A DNA stretch of 64,000 nt from Chytriomyces cf. hyalinus JEL632 (Eukaryota; Chytridiomycota; Chytridiomycetes; Chytridiales; Chytriomycetaceae), in contig JAIWWG010000011.1 of the NCBI GenBank assembly GCA_025435555.1, forward strand, positions 531,116-595,115. The letters are read 5' to 3'. Made by a program: the position numbers and the translations under genes. Positions within the stretch are counted from its first letter, which is position 1. Each line of letters begins with the position of its first letter. Of the stretch, positions 35,359 through 43,753 are shown piece by piece. The notes beneath the pieces are model-generated. The model saw only the letters and a program-made list of their open reading frames with translations. It searched no databases and was not told the origin of the DNA.

Positions 35359-35560
35359 TTATTTGTGCCTTTGTTCGGCGATACGAACCAACATTGATTC
35401 AAGGCTTGCAAGTTCTTCGCATAGTTGGGAGTAAATGTTGAAGGTTGATTGGACAGATACGCTTGTCCGCAAACGCTGCATATCTGTTGTAGTTCTTGGG
35501 CGAGAGTTTTCCAACGGTGGCCAAGTAGATGTTTGAAATCCGCTCAGATGAATTCGGGTT
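35359..35560 (-). pseudogene. GT90 N-terminal relic
   Basis: The reverse complement encodes ERISNIYLATVGKLSPKNYN then RYAAFADKRICPIN, and, one frame over, FNIYSQLCEELAS. This matches residues ~38-80 of GT90 copy 2 (ERVSNMYLAAVGKPPPSNYG, RWVAFAAKRNCHID, HYSQLYKDLKPW). A one-base shift and the lack of any catalytic domain mark it as a relic. It lies just behind and antisense to GT90 copy 1, and shows past duplication or inversion of this gene family here. Confidence 0.7.
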
Positions 35561-36129
35561 CATTTTGGTTGTTTCTATGGTGGGGAATGGGAGCTGGTTG
35601 GAAGTGTTAGCGTTTATGGTGTCAGCGTTTCTGTGTTGCTGTAACTGCTGTTGGTTGGATATTCTTAGCTTCGCGGTGTGTCACAAGCAGTGCGGACGGA
35701 CAGTGGGACAGGTTAGGGTTCCTAAGATCACGATCACTGGTCTCAGCTTTTTTTATTGATTTCAAAGTTGGAAAATTTTGGTAATGGTTGACAGCACGCT
35801 CACACTGTGAGTGAGGCGTCGAAAAGGGCGATCAGTGTCCACTTAACAGGGATACTTAATTTCCGCTGGCAGGTGGTGAAAAAGCTTCTCCTTCCCTTCC
35901 AATGCAGTCCATGGCATGGCATGGCATGCCCGAGGCTGGTAACTGCTACCTTGCTTCATTTAGCTTGTTGAGTTTGTTTCTTATCTTGAGTCTAATTGTT
36001 GAGCCATGTTGAACAGTACCGGAATTTATGTCACGCTCCCTTACTAATATTAAGCATTCCTTCTTAGACTCACTTTCCATTCAAAACGCTGGTTCCTTGT
36101 CAGGATCACCTCCAGAAACAAACAGATAA
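35561..36129. other. Intergenic, no gene seen
   Basis: About 570 bp without a convincing coding frame. It contains four tandem 'atggc' repeats near 35910-35930. The 3' end (36100-36130) looks like a splice acceptor (cag after a C/A-rich stretch) and may be an intron of the next ORF. Confidence 0.4.
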
Positions 36130-36660
36130 AAAATATGCGACGATAGACAAGTGCTTTTCCAAAACTGTGGCAGCGAGCGAGTCAGTCTTCTCTACGGGAG
36201 CCCCAGCACCGACCCCTGCCGCTGCCGGACATACAACTCGTGGGTCGAGTGCGAGACCATCCCAATGAAGGGCATCAAGAACTGGACATACGGCATCATC
36301 CAACTCCCGCCCAAACGCACAGTGATACACTCCATGTGCACGGACCACGTCATGTTTGTGTGTGTCAAGAACACGTATGACGTCGATAACGCGTCTGTTG
36401 ATGATTTTAACGTTGTCTTGAGTGCCGATGAACCGCTACTTGTTCGCTTGGTGGCTTTTTTTAATCCAGTCATTGTCTCCGTCCAAGCCGCTTCTTCGCC
36501 GGCGCAAGTTGGGTCGCGTGGAGCAACATCGGGTACAAAGGCGGCCAACTCCGACTTTAGTCACGTTGTTGCTCGAGGGATCGGAGAAGCGGTGGGACAG
36601 ATGGTGTATGACCAAATTGTGGACCCCATTGCAACAATGATTTTGAGTTTGTTTTTATGA
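36130..36660 (+). CDS. Hypothetical Cys-rich protein (3' exon)
   Basis: Open frame of about 175 codons without an ATG near its start; it is probably the last exon of a gene whose first exon is upstream. The N-terminal half has Cys-rich sequence (QNCGSERVSLLYG, CRCRTYNSWVECETI, MCTDHVMFVCVKNTYD). The C-terminal half is Ser/Ala-rich and ends in a hydrophobic tail (IATMILSLFL) that could be a membrane or GPI signal. I do not recognise a family. An internal ATG at 36265 would give a shorter product. The context is surface and glycan genes. Confidence 0.45.
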   Translation, partial: KICDDRQVLFQNCGSERVSLLYGSPSTDPCRCRTYNSWVECETIPMKGIKNWTYGIIQLPPKRTVIHSMCTDHVMFVCVKNTYDVDNASVDDFNVVLSADEPLLVRLVAFFNPVIVSVQAASSPAQVGSRGATSGTKAANSDFSHVVARGIGEAVGQMVYDQIVDPIATMILSLFL

Positions 36661-36889
36661 GTGTAGGGGTTTTCTTGTGGTTTTGGTACTAGTCGTGTTT
36701 GTGGGGTCCTTTTGACTGGGAGTTGACGTGGCAATAAAAGAAATGTCGCATTCGCGTTTTCATGTTTGATTCGAGCACGGTAGTCGTGCATCAGTGGATA
36801 TGAATGGAAGCAAAAAACAACGCGTTCCCGATTTTATTGTAAAAGCTATTTTATATACATATTCCAGCAGAGTGGCACAGTCCAAAATG

Positions 36890-38137
36890 TCAGTGTGGAA
36901 AAGAACGTGATTTATGCGTTTCCGAGGTTACGTTCCCAAAGAGTGATACATTTCCGAGGAGCGATTGTGTGAAAAGATCCGTGTACATGGCTTCATACAA
37001 CGCATTAATGACTGGCGCGTAAATGAACTGATTCATGCAATAATGCAGGCAGTCAATCTTTTTAGATTCTTTTCGAACCCCAACCTTGGCATGCCCTTTG
37101 TCAAGGTAAAACTGCTCAGTTTGTACAAACGGCAGGTCATACTGTTGAGCCAGTTTTTGCAGCAAGGCATTCTCTTGATCATATCGAAAAGTTTGTTGGT
37201 TGCAAAGTTTTTCGTGGACCAAATCGCGATTGTTTGTCGGTAAAATGTCGCGCACGATGAAGCGTTTGCCGGTTTGGTTGCGAATATCGTGGAACCAGGC
37301 AAACAGCATGTGCATTGTTGGTTCAAACAGTTTAGCGGCATTGTCGTTGCGGCGTTTTCCGTTCAAGGAGAGTTCTGGCTGGTAGTGGTATCCCATTTGG
37401 AACAAGATAATGTCGGACTGGTCAATCATCCATTGGACGTGTTCACGGCGGGTGACCATAAGGTCGTCCATTTTAAAAGGATCCGTGATATTTTCCGTGC
37501 GCGTCAGTGAGAGGTTGGCGGTGGATGGAGTCAGTGCAAACTCTTCTTTGTGGTAATGGTATTTGTACGTCTTTGTAGTCTGAATTGTGGTATTGAACAT
37601 GGGGACATAAAAGCGTCTCCACCAGACTTCGAAGCCGTTTTGATTTTCATCGACATGGCACTTGTGGTGCAAATCCTTTTCGACAACTTTGATGCCCAAG
37701 TAATCCATGTCTGAGTACAGTGCTTCAAAGACTTGGTTGGTCATGCTGTCTCCCATCAACATGACCCGCTTGTTTGCAGCGAGTTTGACGAGATCGGCGC
37801 TGGTGCGTGGAGCCAGGGTTTCATCGCCGTTTCCAGTTCGGATTCGAAACTTTTGCTGTTGAACGAGTTCAATGTGGTGTTGTTGTCAGCAGTTTTCAGG
37901 TTCCGCTGATTTTGCGAGGTTGCAGGTGAGGAACTCTTCAGATTCTTTGTGTGATTTAAGGTTGACCCATGTTCCGTCAGCGGTGGAAAGAGGGGGCAGA
38001 GTCGGGGAATTCAAAAAGTGCTCGGTGATGAGTCGATTGGATTCAGCGGTGTTGCTGCTGAAAGATAAAGCCAGGAAGATGCCAAGGAGACTGATGATGG
38101 TGGCAGCGATGACGATTGCGAAGCGATTGGTGGCCAT
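36890..38137 (-). CDS. PC-esterase/TBL-like SGNH acyltransferase, with an in-frame TGA
   Basis: The start is the ATG at 38137, followed by a signal-anchor helix (FAIVIAATIISLLGIFLAL). A conserved GTWVNLKS segment is the TBL-type entry, and then VMLMGDSMTNQVFEAL carries the GDS nucleophile motif. The C-terminal DCLHYC supplies the DxxH acid/base pair. The mature part is lumenal. Relatives (plant TBL, the Cas1p C-terminal domain) O-acetylate polysaccharides. One in-frame TGA (about 37885) interrupts the reading after PENC; the same frame continues without loss of similarity to 36890, and no GT..AG intron removes it neatly. It is a recent nonsense mutation, a sequence error or a readthrough. It lies between two GT90 genes, which suggests a shared glycan role. 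Confidence 0.75.
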
Positions 38138-38328
38138 TATCTGGGGATGGGAGATGGATGACAGTTGGACTGCGGTTGTCGATAAGCTCCTTGGGTTACT
38201 GGATGGGTGCCTGTATGCATGCATGAGTATGCTGATGTATGGATGGATGGGCAGATGGGAGGAGGGATCACAGTACCGTTGCGCTGGTTGTCGCTGCTGT
38301 CTCCTTCCGAGTGTTTGGTATTATTTGA

Positions 38329-38430
38329 ATAATATGTAAAATAAAAGATGAGTCGCGTGGAGGTAAACCGCTCACGTGACCTCGGAGATTTACGGATGAA
38401 TTGCACTCACCAATTCTTCCCTAAACTCCT
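38329..38430 (+). repeat. YR element left repeat A1
   Basis: 102 bp, differing at one position (t/c near 38372) from A2 at 42945-43046. Weaker similarity continues for about 12 bp. It marks the left end of the element. Confidence 0.95.
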
Positions 38431-38456
38431 GGAACCTCAGCGCCCGCTCCGCTACA

Positions 38457-39304
38457 ATGGCCCACCCCAACCCACCCCCCCACCTCCAGCCACCCACGCA
38501 GGCCACCATCAGAGTAGCCAGGACCCTCTTCACGGCCCTGACGGACGACCAGATGGAGCTGATGGCTGATGCACTCGGCATGGCCATCCCCTCCCCCCCA
38601 GCAGCTATCGCGCAGGCGCTCGTCGACGCCACAGCAGACACAGCAGCCGCCTTCCACGGCGGGTTCTTCTACCTCGCCATCCCCCTCCCCGTCCTCCCAG
38701 CCAACCCTTCGGCCGATGACCAGGACTTCCTGGGAGGCATCAGCCGCCTCAACGACCTCAACGCCCCACCCCCACCCCCCCGCTGCCCCCCTCCCGCGCT
38801 GACTGCATGCGCGCCATGGTCCGGGACCTGGCTGGACAAGCCCCCCCGAGGAACGAAGAGGACCACGCAGCAGCAGCAGCAACACAGGGCGTGAGAGCAC
38901 TGGTCACCACGGCGTCGAACGCGTGCGACCATGCGGCGTTCCGCTTCTGGACGAAGGTCGAGGCAACAGTACAAGAGTGCGAAGACTGGAAGGTCTCGTC
39001 AGACATGGCACGGCGCTACGTGGCAGAGGCAATGGGTGAGAGCACCCTCGGCAACAGAGTAGACACGACGACCCATGGGAAGATCTGCCGCGACACGCTT
39101 GAGGAGGCGAAGCTCGAGCAAGCGAGAGCAAGTCCAAGCTGCAGCCGTGGAGTAGGAGCAAAGCCAGGGAACGGTGGGCACTTGACCAGTGGGGGCTGTA
39201 CCCACTGTTGGTACGCAACGGCACAGGCACACGAGGTGGCCGCATGCACATACTGGTGCAAGGACCAGGCCTGCAAACGCGTGCAATGCGCGCTGAAGAA
39301 GTGA
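38457..39304 (+). pseudogene. YR element gag-like ORF, frameshifted
   Basis: It starts at an ATG at 38457 and is open in one frame to 38894, with a Pro/Ala/Thr-rich N-terminus and a helical segment (IRVARTLFTALTDDQMELM). Near the C-rich run at 38765-38810 the better frame changes; the second frame (38807-39304) reads ACDHAAFRFWTKVEATVQE and ends in a Cys/His cluster (CTHCWYATAQAHEVAACTYWC) that may be a zinc knuckle. The frame change at a C homopolymer suggests one indel in an originally single ORF. It is presumed to be the nucleocapsid-like protein of the element. Confidence 0.6.
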
Positions 39305-40042
39305 GGGACTTGGGGAGGAGTCCAGGGACGTTGTGTTGTTTTCTTTTATTTCTTTCTTTCTCCTTTCCCTTTCACTATTTCTTTCAGACTTTGCTATCGG
39401 GGAGCTCTTGACGGGATGGGGCACCCCCATGGCACAGGTGCTCAGCACCACGTACGTGCTGCTGGTGCTAGGAGATGTCCTAGGCCTGTCCTTCGGCAGG
39501 AAGTCGCAAGTGGTCCCCTCCGCAGAGCCGGTCTACCTAGGCTTCATTGTGCTACTTGCCCAGCCGGGCCTGGAACCAACGAAAAGGAAGCGAGAGGAGT
39601 TTCTTGCTCTGCTGAGAAGTTTCATCACAGAGGCCACAGTAAACCATGGTACACTGGAAAGGTTCACTGGCAAGTGTGCCCACCTCTCCCTCGCTTTCCA
39701 GGGAGGCCTAGCGTTCACCCGAGAGCAGTACAGGGCGATCGCCGAAGGAGAGAGGGGCTCACACATCATAATCAGCAGCAACCTTAGGAGCGAGCTGACG
39801 GAATGGCTATGCCTGGACCTAGAAAGCGCGCACCGCTGGGTGGGGGCCAAATGGCTATCAGCCAAACATGCAACCATTGAGGTGTGCCTTGAGACAGACG
39901 CCAATGACCACAGGATCGGGGCAGCCCTGATTGAGGGTGGGAGAAAGAGCTTAATGGGGGAAGTGGTTCCCGACTGGATGCTCCCGGGAGCAGGTGTGTC
40001 GATAAACGTCAGAGAGGCACAGGCACTGTTAGCCGCCATCAG

Positions 40043-40916
40043 TGTTGAATATCAGTCTCAAGTGATGGAGCACTGTTTACTTCAATAAAGGTTAAGTCTC
40101 CCTGATTCATCTCTTATTCTCTACTGCAGATAAAGAAGAGTCACGCACCTCACCATTCCACCAACCTCAATACATATGGGCATGAATTATGACATTGAGT
40201 AGGGTAAACGTCTAGTAGATACTATAACAAGGAATGAATACACGAATACACGTGTTCTATGAAGGGTGCGGACTTGTAGATGATGATAGCTTATTTCACT
40301 ACATGACTTCAACTATTCTTGCTCTGATCAAGCATAAAGATGGTTGAAAGTAATTGTCTGGAATATATATGATGCTGGCCTAGTTGTTAAGGTTCGCGAC
40401 TACAGACCAACAGGTCCCTGGTTCAACCCACACTGCTGCCAGTTTCATGCAGCTATCTTCTGATCTTTATAGAGAAATAAGCAGAAGAAGAAGAAATAGA
40501 AATCAACTTGGAAAAGTATTCTATTACTACTTTGTATGACTAATATGTCAAGCCAGTCAAGCAATTAATCAATAACCTTACCCAGTGTGGGGATATTAAT
40601 TATGATTGACAAGCCTTAACTGTCAGCCAGTAATGAATGACTAATCAGCCTGAAAAAACTGAATTGTCAGCACTGACTCACTTTTTCAGCAATTTCAAAC
40701 TGCAAAATGAAAAATGGATGATTTCACATCAAATCTCATTTGTAGAACTGAAATGACAAATGAAATGGAAAAAAGGGTGGCTCAAAAGTGAAACTGAAGA
40801 AAGCCCAATGAGATTTTGCAGGAGCCAAAAATGTATATAAGGAGAGCTGTTTTGATGTGTTGTGATTCACCTTAAGATAATAAATCCTATCAAAGCCCAA
40901 AACCCAAATCCTCACA
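40043..40916 (+). mobile_element. Solo LTR (874 bp) inserted in the RNase H ORF
   Basis: The insertion splits the RNase H reading frame, which can be rejoined exactly. It is flanked by a 5-bp target-site duplication, ATCAG (40038-40042 and 40917-40921). It starts TGTTGA and ends TCACA, the TG..CA termini of LTRs. Near its 3' end are TATATAAG (40834-40841) and AATAAA (40879-40884), the order expected of U3 and R. No internal retrotransposon body is present, so it is a solo LTR left by recombination. The first base composition change coincides with these ends. Confidence 0.85.
40369..40500 (+). mobile_element. tRNA-derived SINE-like segment inside the solo LTR
   Basis: It has an A-box-like TGGCCTAGTTGTTAAGG at 40376 and a B-box-like GGTTCAACCC at 40420, spaced as in a tRNA gene. 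The D-stem can pair, but the anticodon and T stems are degenerate, so it is not a working tRNA. A 3' tail of AGA repeats (40481-40500) follows, as in many SINEs. Target-site duplications are not evident. Confidence 0.5.
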
Positions 40917-41586
40917 ATCAGCGAGTTCGCGGAGTAACTCCAAAACAAGTGCGTGGATGTCTGGCTAGATAGCCAGGTGGTGGTAATGTGCCTGATGCAC
41001 GGGTCGTTCTCCCAGCCCCTGATTAATGACATCTTGAAGGAAGTGTGGCGGCTTACCCACGTCATCAACTGCAACATTGTGTTCCATCACTTCCGATCCG
41101 AGGAAAATGCCACAGCCGATGGCATAACCAGGGAGGACTGTGTAAACGACTACTGCCTGAACCAAGCATTGTTTCTGGAGCTAGAGCGGGTGCACGGACC
41201 CTTCATGGCAGATGCCATGGCCTCCAGCATCAACGCAAAATGCCCCCGGTTCTTTAGCCGCTACCAGTGCCAGGGCTTGTTCGGACAGAACCTGCTCAGC
41301 ATGCGGCCAGGGCGGTCCGAGCGACTGTACGTCTTCCCACCGTTCTCTATGCTCACTGCCACAGTCGAATTCCTCCTGGACAGCGATGCTGCCTTCCTCA
41401 TCATCTTCCCCCAAAACTGGGACTCCTGGTGGTTGGCTCTGCTAAGACGAGCAAAAAGTACAAGGCGCATCGGAAAGAAAGGGGAATCAAACATGTTCTC
41501 AGGGTACAACAAGCAGGAAAAAACCATCACCCCCCTCCCCAACCCTGCTGACATGTGGTGTGTTTTTGTTGATTCTAAATAAACAC

Positions 41587-42867
41587 CCCATGCAGTACAC
41601 AATCCCATGCCAAAAGTGCGATGCCAAAAACAGAGAGGACTTCAGATTCTGCTTTCTGTGCGGGACCCCAGCCCCTGACGTAGCGGCACGAGGTACAGTT
41701 GCTGTCAACGAAGACTACATCGCCGCAAGAGCAGCCGCCCTAGAAGGCGTCCGACCAGCCACCCCAAAGGCAGTGACTGCTGAGATGACCAAACTGGCAG
41801 CCTTCCTAGCCTCGCGCGCGGCAAGGCCATCCATCGGCGCCAGGCACGCAACGCCTCAGGATGTCGTAGAGTACTTGATCAACAAGGAATTAGATGGCTG
41901 AATGCAATACCACTCAACAGTGTGCCCGCAGGCACTCACGGCCAGGGTGGGGGCCAGAATAAACAAGGACTGCAACCCCCTGACCTGCCAGATCCGCGCA
42001 GCCCCAGGATCCATCAGGACGGCCGCCAGCCTCCTCAAGTCAGGGCTCGCCGAGCTAGGGCTCAACGGCCAATGGAGCAATGCCACCGGCCACGGAAACC
42101 CGGCAGACTCAAAGAAAGTCACGGTGCACATTGCACGGCTGGAAGACGAGGCCGCTAAGGCATCGGTGCTCCCCCTGCAGGCCCCGCCCTTGGACCCCAG
42201 CTTCCTCTCGCAGTTCCGAGGGGCGATCCAGGCTCGCATATGCGACGAGAGCAGCTCAAGAAGGGGACGGCTCATTTGGAGACAATTCTGGCTGCTCTGC
42301 CTCCTGGTGGGGCACTCAGGCCGCAGACCAGGTGACCTTGTCAGGCTCAAAACACCCAGTGTCTCCTGGCTCCCAAACCGACAAGGCGTGGTCTTCACCC
42401 TGCTGAAAGGCAAAACCGCCTTGTGCAGCAACCCAGACTGATTTGTCCTCAACAATGAGGAGTACCTGAAGGCCTTCCACCTATACACGCGGGACTGCCG
42501 ATGGGCCGGCATCCACCTTGCAGAGGGAGCCCGGTATGTGTTCCTGAGGATAGAGGAGGATGGGGAAGAGGATGCCCCTGTCAGCACGGCAAAAGCCAAT
42601 GAAATGTTACAAGCCACCCTGCGCGCCGTGCGAGCCTTCCAGGGGGAAACCCTCTACGGCTTTAGGGTTGGAGGGGCAGTAGCTGCGGCCCTGGATCCCA
42701 ACCACTGGGCAGAGGTCCGAGCAGCAGGTGGCTGGCGGAGTGTAGACCCCGCCAAACGGTACAGCCAGTGGGCCGTGGTTGCCACCCATGCGGGCGACGA
42801 AGCCGCCCCACTGGACGTGGTGCACAGGTGGCTGGCCTCACGGGCAGAATTCGCTTATTTTACATAG
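41587..42867 (+). pseudogene. YR element tyrosine recombinase, two in-frame TGA stops
   Basis: One frame runs from before 41587 to 42867, interrupted only by TGA at 41899-41901 and TGA at 42439-42441. The N-terminus has a zinc-ribbon-like pair (CQKCDAKNREDFRFCFLC). The recombinase part shows LLVGHSGRRPGDLVRLK, where the RR..D region holds the first catalytic Arg, and then LLKGKTA. The second catalytic block is FRVGGAVAAAL, with Arg kept but the preceding His replaced. It ends with AGGWRSVDPAKRYSQW, where the Tyr nucleophile is plausible. The frame is otherwise undamaged, so the stops look recent. Confidence 0.8.
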
Positions 42868-42910
42868 GATTAAGTATGGGAGTGAGTATGGGATGCGCCT
42901 GAAGGGTGCG

Positions 42911-42945
42911 CAGTTTTACCCATAACTGAACCCATTTTATGTGCA
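42911..42945 (+). repeat. YR element internal repeat B1
   Basis: 35 bp identical to B2 at 43228-43262 (starts cagttttaccc, ends tatgtgca). It lies directly after the recombinase ORF and abuts A2. Confidence 0.93.
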
Positions 42946-43046
42946 TAATATGTAAAATAAAAGATGAGTCGCGTGGAGGTAAACCGCCCACGTGACCTCG
43001 GAGATTTACGGATGAATTGCACTCACCAATTCTTCCCTAAACTCCT
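42945..43046 (+). repeat. YR element internal repeat A2
   Basis: 102 bp matching A1 at 101 of 102 positions. It shares its first base with the end of B1. Confidence 0.95.
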
Positions 43047-43227
43047 CAGAACCTTAGTGCCTCCCACCATCCCGCCCTGGCACTGAGGGCCTGCACCGAC
43101 CAGCAGATCCGTAAAACAAATTCTCATAACCAAATACGCTCAACCTTCTATTAAAGTTAAGAATAAAAGAGGCTCTGCTGTTCAGTGCAGGCCGCTGGCG
43201 CTCCGCGGGGATGCCCCAAGGACGGGC

Positions 43228-43262
43228 CAGTTTTACCCATAACTGAACCCATTTTATGTGCA
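43228..43262 (+). repeat. YR element right repeat B2
   Basis: 35-bp exact copy of B1; it marks the right end of the element. The 181 bp between A2 and B2 carry no ORF of note. Confidence 0.93.
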
Positions 43263-43753
43263 ACAGATCGGTAAAATGGAAAGTGGCCCGAACCTAAAAA
43301 TTCCAATTTACTGCGCACTCAATCCTTGCGCCTTGAACACTTTCTTCGTGATTCCTGTTCAACAAAACACACACCTTCCCGTGATATAAACGCGCTCTTA
43401 TCCAATGAACACCGATGCTTACTGCGCTGCTCATTTTGCGTTTTGAGTTTGCTAAACTCGTAACGACAATTGCTGCACTGCGATGGGCCGCGTTCTGATT
43501 GTCTCCAATCCGACTGGCTGGTTTCCGATTGGTTGAATTCTGATAAATCAGCCCAGCCTCATACCCTCACGCGGCAATGAGCCTGTTCAACACGGTATCC
43601 AGTTTAGCATGCGCTGGATCAAGTCTCAGATCGAAGTTTAAGATCACAGTTTCTTGTCTGCTTTCAAATGCTGTAAACAGGAGCTTGAAACGTCGTGTTT
43701 ACGGTGTCACGAAGTTATAAATAAAATAGAAAGCAAATGAAAACAACAAACTC
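43263..43753. other. Intergenic; promoter region of GT90 copy 2
   Basis: No gene is seen. It contains CCAAT-type boxes in both orientations (ctccaatcc near 43504, gattggttg near 43530) and an A/T-rich stretch with 'aaataaaata' close to the start codon of the next gene. Confidence 0.5.

Larger units (their letters stand above)
39390..41579 (+). pseudogene. YR element RT (3' part) plus RNase H and downstream domain, split by an LTR
   Basis: The left part (39390-40042) begins at the end of the reverse transcriptase: LSFGRKSQVVPSAEPVYLGF is the post-catalytic KS..P....YLGF block. The fingers and the YxDD-type palm motif are absent. Then come LERFTGKCAHLSLAF and ETDANDHRIGAALI (RNase H), up to NVREAQALLAAIS. 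The reading resumes after the solo LTR at 40922 with EFAE, a TAA stop, then CVDVWLDSQVVV, RSEENATADGITRED and YVFPPFSMLTATVEFLLDSD, typical of the DIRS-type C-terminus. It ends with a stop at 41579. It cannot encode an active RT. Confidence 0.8.
38329..43262 (+). mobile_element. Tyrosine-recombinase (PAT/Ngaro-type) retrotransposon, defective
   Basis: The boundaries are set by split direct repeats in the order A1 (38329-38430), B1 (42911-42945), A2 (42945-43046), B2 (43228-43262). Between A1 and B1 lie a gag-like ORF, a partial RT followed by an RNase H and DIRS-type downstream domain, and a tyrosine recombinase ORF. This order and the A1-B1-A2-B2 layout are the hallmark of PAT/Ngaro-like YR retrotransposons (not the inverted repeats of DIRS1). 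No target-site duplication is expected or seen. It is G/C-rich compared with its surroundings, and broken by frameshifts, stops, an RT deletion and a nested LTR. A 183-bp spacer lies between A2 and B2. Confidence 0.88.

Noticed and set aside
40376-40445. Possible functional tRNA gene
   Set aside because: A and B boxes are present, but the T stem and anticodon stem do not pair, and it is embedded in an LTR; it is listed as SINE-like instead.
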